DNA from: an uncultured Clostridia bacterium | Lineage (GTDB): Bacteria; Bacillota; Clostridia; Christensenellales; Borkfalkiaceae | DNA: 64,000 bases | NCBI GenBank assembly: GCA_934254815.1 | Contig: CAKQME010000003.1 | Span: 62,001-126,000 of the forward strand | Direction: 5' to 3' | Shown here: piece after piece, positions 62,192 through 64,000 of the stretch | Numbering within the stretch: the first letter of the stretch is position 1 | Layout of the letters: each line of letters begins with the position of its first letter | Position numbers and translations under genes: made by a program | Notes under the pieces: generated by a model | What the model was told of the DNA's origin: nothing | Seen by the model: only the letters and a program-made list of their open reading frames with translations | Databases searched by the model: none

Positions 62192-64000
62192 TTACCATTT
62201 CTTATAATGTTCTTCGAGAGTTTCGTGTTCCGCCCACATAGTCATACCGAGTTCACTCGCATCCGCTTTCCACTCCGTTTTTAGCGTGGTGAGTGATTTA
62301 CCCGAGATTGCGTAAGCATAATTACCGAAATATTCTATCACGATTGCGCGTAAAAACATACTTTCGGTTTTTATCGCCTTATTAAGTCTTAATTTCTCGG
62401 TTTCGGTTATAGTTCCCGCCGCACGGGCATTTTCAACCGCCGCATAAGCGGACTTTATATCGTCAAGCCATTGCGCAAGTTTGGTCTTATCAAACCAGTC
62501 GGAAGAAAGGTTTCTTTGGGAATATATACTCATATCGCCGTATTCGGGATGAGTTTTGAACTTTTCGGCAACCATAGCGCGATACTCGTCGAATATTTTG
62601 CGCATTTGACCGCCTGCCACTCCGTAATAATTTTTAAAGAAACCGTCTATAAGTTCGTCAACGTTTTCGTTTACGTTCCACATAAGTTTAGCGTTGACGT
62701 ATTCTTTAAGGCGCGCAAAACCCGAAGATACGCTTTCATTGAACTGACCTAAATTATACATTGAAATTCCGCCGTTTTCGGCAGCAAAACGGAAGTTGTC
62801 CTGTATACTGCCGAAGATATCGTAGAACTCCATATAGTGATACGGAAAATGTTCCATATAAAAGTAATACATTACGTTTTTCGCTACGGCACTCCAACCT
62901 TTAAGACTTTTCAGCGCGCTTGCGTTTCTGTCTTTCACGGAAGGCGTTCCGTCGTTACGCGCGGCGTTACCCGCATAGTCAAGCGGAACGTAATAGTTTG
63001 CCTCGATGGGACAGTAATATACCGCAACGTTATCGTCAAGTTTCATATCCGCGTTTACGGGCGAATAAGAACCGTCAAAATTTTCTTTTACGGGTGCGTC
63101 CTGAGTAGAGTGATATGCCAGCATAACGGGTTTAATATCCGTCCTGTTTTGTTTTTTGAGAAGAGCGGCTATTTTGTTTATTAAGTTTATATAAGTAGAA
63201 ACTTTATAGCCTCCGTGCAAGTTTATATACTTCGTACAGGCAGAGCAATCGCACCAAACCGTACTATCGGTCATTCCGACGTAAAAATACTTGTTTAAAC
63301 TTTTCAGTTCGGAGTTTTTATTTTCCGCGGCGGTAATAATAGGTAACATTTTATCCACGGCCGTCTTTGCAATACCGTCGGGATCTCTGCCGAAACAGAA
63401 TTGCGCTCCGCCGCTCGTATACCATTCGCCGTGAGAAGCGCCGTACTCGGAATACGGTATCGCGTATTCGAGATTATGCATATCCGCGCCGTTCGGCGCA
63501 AACGAAAACACGATCATATCATTCATTCTTAAACGGTATCCGTTAAACTCTTTATCTACGCTGTTTGCCGAATTAAAGCCGTAAGAACGTTTTCTGTACT
63601 TAAACGAAGGTATTACCTTTTTATTCATATCGGCAACGTCGAATAAAACTTCCGTTACACCCCTGTTTAAACTGTAAACCCCGTCGGCGTAGTATTCATA
63701 CCCGAAATAATCGTGCAACAAATCGTATACGCCGCTCATAAGCCCCATCCAACCGTCCTGCTCGTTCCCGCCAATAACGTATATATTGTCGGCGGCATCG
63801 GTTTTTATTATATACCCGGAATCACCGAGTTCCGATAATTCACTATCCGAAATACCGAAACCGGCGTTACGGAGCAACGAGGTATTACCGATGGATATAA
63901 ACTTTTTATTTTTGTCGCTAACCGCACTTTCTCTATACCAATATATATTCGCACCGATAGCCTCCGATACGAAAGTCCGATATTCGTTAGCCGCCCTTAC
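62192..64000 (-). CDS. DUF4838 protein, N-terminus beyond the window
   Basis: The frame is open from the right edge (…EYRTFVSEAIGANIYWYRES, then KFISIGNTSLLRNAGFGI) to the stop at 62192, giving at least 602 residues; the start lies outside. The visible part begins in the accessory domain that precedes the barrel (GYIIKTDAADNIYVIGGNEQ). It then covers the DUF4838 barrel with VWCDCSACTKYINLHGGY and a Tyr-rich MYYFYMEHFPYHYMEFYDIF, followed by a helical C-terminus. It is more like the lipoprotein at 46156-48258 than the giant protein. Hydrolase activity is inferred from the family fold only. Confidence 0.88.
   Translation of the reverse strand, partial: VRAANEYRTFVSEAIGANIYWYRESAVSDKNKKFISIGNTSLLRNAGFGISDSELSELGDSGYIIKTDAADNIYVIGGNEQDGWMGLMSGVYDLLHDYFGYEYYADGVYSLNRGVTEVLFDVADMNKKVIPSFKYRKRSYGFNSANSVDKEFNGYRLRMNDMIVFSFAPNGADMHNLEYAIPYSEYGASHGEWYTSGGAQFCFGRDPDGIAKTAVDKMLPIITAAENKNSELKSLNKYFYVGMTDSTVWCDCSACTKYINLHGGYKVSTYINLINKIAALLKKQNRTDIKPVMLAYHSTQDAPVKENFDGSYSPVNADMKLDDNVAVYYCPIEANYYVPLDYAGNAARNDGTPSVKDRNASALKSLKGWSAVAKNVMYYFYMEHFPYHYMEFYDIFGSIQDNFRFAAENGGISMYNLGQFNESVSSGFARLKEYVNAKLMWNVNENVDELIDGFFKNYYGVAGGQMRKIFDEYRAMVAEKFKTHPEYGDMSIYSQRNLSSDWFDKTKLAQWLDDIKSAYAAVENARAAGTITETEKLRLNKAIKTESMFLRAIVIEYFGNYAYAISGKSLTTLKTEWKADASELGMTMWAEHETLEEHYKKW

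Noticed and set aside
1..64000. CRISPR array, tRNA or rRNA genes
   Set aside because: No regularly spaced short repeats, cloverleaf-like segments or rRNA sequence were recognised.

Overview
The window looks like a chromosomal segment of an uncultured, probably gut-dwelling Clostridia (Bacillota). The reasons are Gram-positive style lipoproteins and signal peptides, AGGAGG ribosome sites, TTGACA/TATAAT-type promoters, family-1 sugar ABC importers without their own ATPase, DUF4838 proteins, and an integrative conjugative element (ICE) with a MobP3-like relaxase and a large serine recombinase. This placement is by gene content only. No rRNA, tRNA or CRISPR array was seen.

Region 1 (1-17.8 kb, visibly AT-rich) is a glycan locus. 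A minus-strand operon (promoter near 7.2 kb) encodes a solute-binding lipoprotein, two permeases and a giant secreted protein that runs off the left edge. A second minus-strand unit (promoter near 13.56 kb) encodes a 1989-aa secreted DUF4838 protein and a 39-residue peptide. Divergent from it is a plus-strand operon of an AraC regulator and two cytoplasmic FAD-dependent oxidoreductases. The two giant proteins share a 1.35-kb, almost identical DNA cassette. The two minus-strand promoters share a 41-bp upstream element with 21-nt spaced repeats, a plausible AraC operator.

Region 2 (about 17.8-39.5 kb, more GC-rich) is a decayed ICE read on the minus strand. It holds sigma-like and recombinase remnants, ArdA and other accessory proteins, a DNA adenine methylase, T4SS genes (DUF3852, TrbL, PrgI, VirB4), the relaxase with its accessory protein, a Toprim protein, VirD4 and an HTH protein. 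At least five genes are visibly broken: virB4 (1-nt frameshift), virD4 (about 120-bp insertion with inverted ends), the methylase (two frameshifts), a 281-codon gene (in-frame TGA), and the sigma/recombinase pair (deletion junction). The element is probably immobile on its own. It carries two cargo genes: an ATPase with a nuclease-like C-terminus behind its own promoter, and an AT-rich lipoprotein gene.

Region 3 (39.7-64 kb) is a second glycan locus. A nine-gene minus-strand operon encodes a binding lipoprotein, two permeases, a large Ig-like surface protein, a DUF4838 lipoprotein, a Big2/beta-helix lipoprotein, a cytoplasmic beta-glucuronidase, an SGNH esterase and a metallophosphatase lipoprotein. 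A divergent AraC gene lies next to it. Beyond are an MFS transporter with a GH78-like rhamnosidase, a 902-aa lipoprotein and a third DUF4838 protein cut by the right edge. A 25-bp exact sequence with 20-nt spaced repeats sits upstream of both the ABC operon and the 902-aa lipoprotein, which suggests one AraC regulon. The inferred logic is that surface proteins bind or trim a glucuronide- or rhamnose-bearing glycan, the ABC and MFS systems import the pieces, and cytoplasmic enzymes finish the breakdown.
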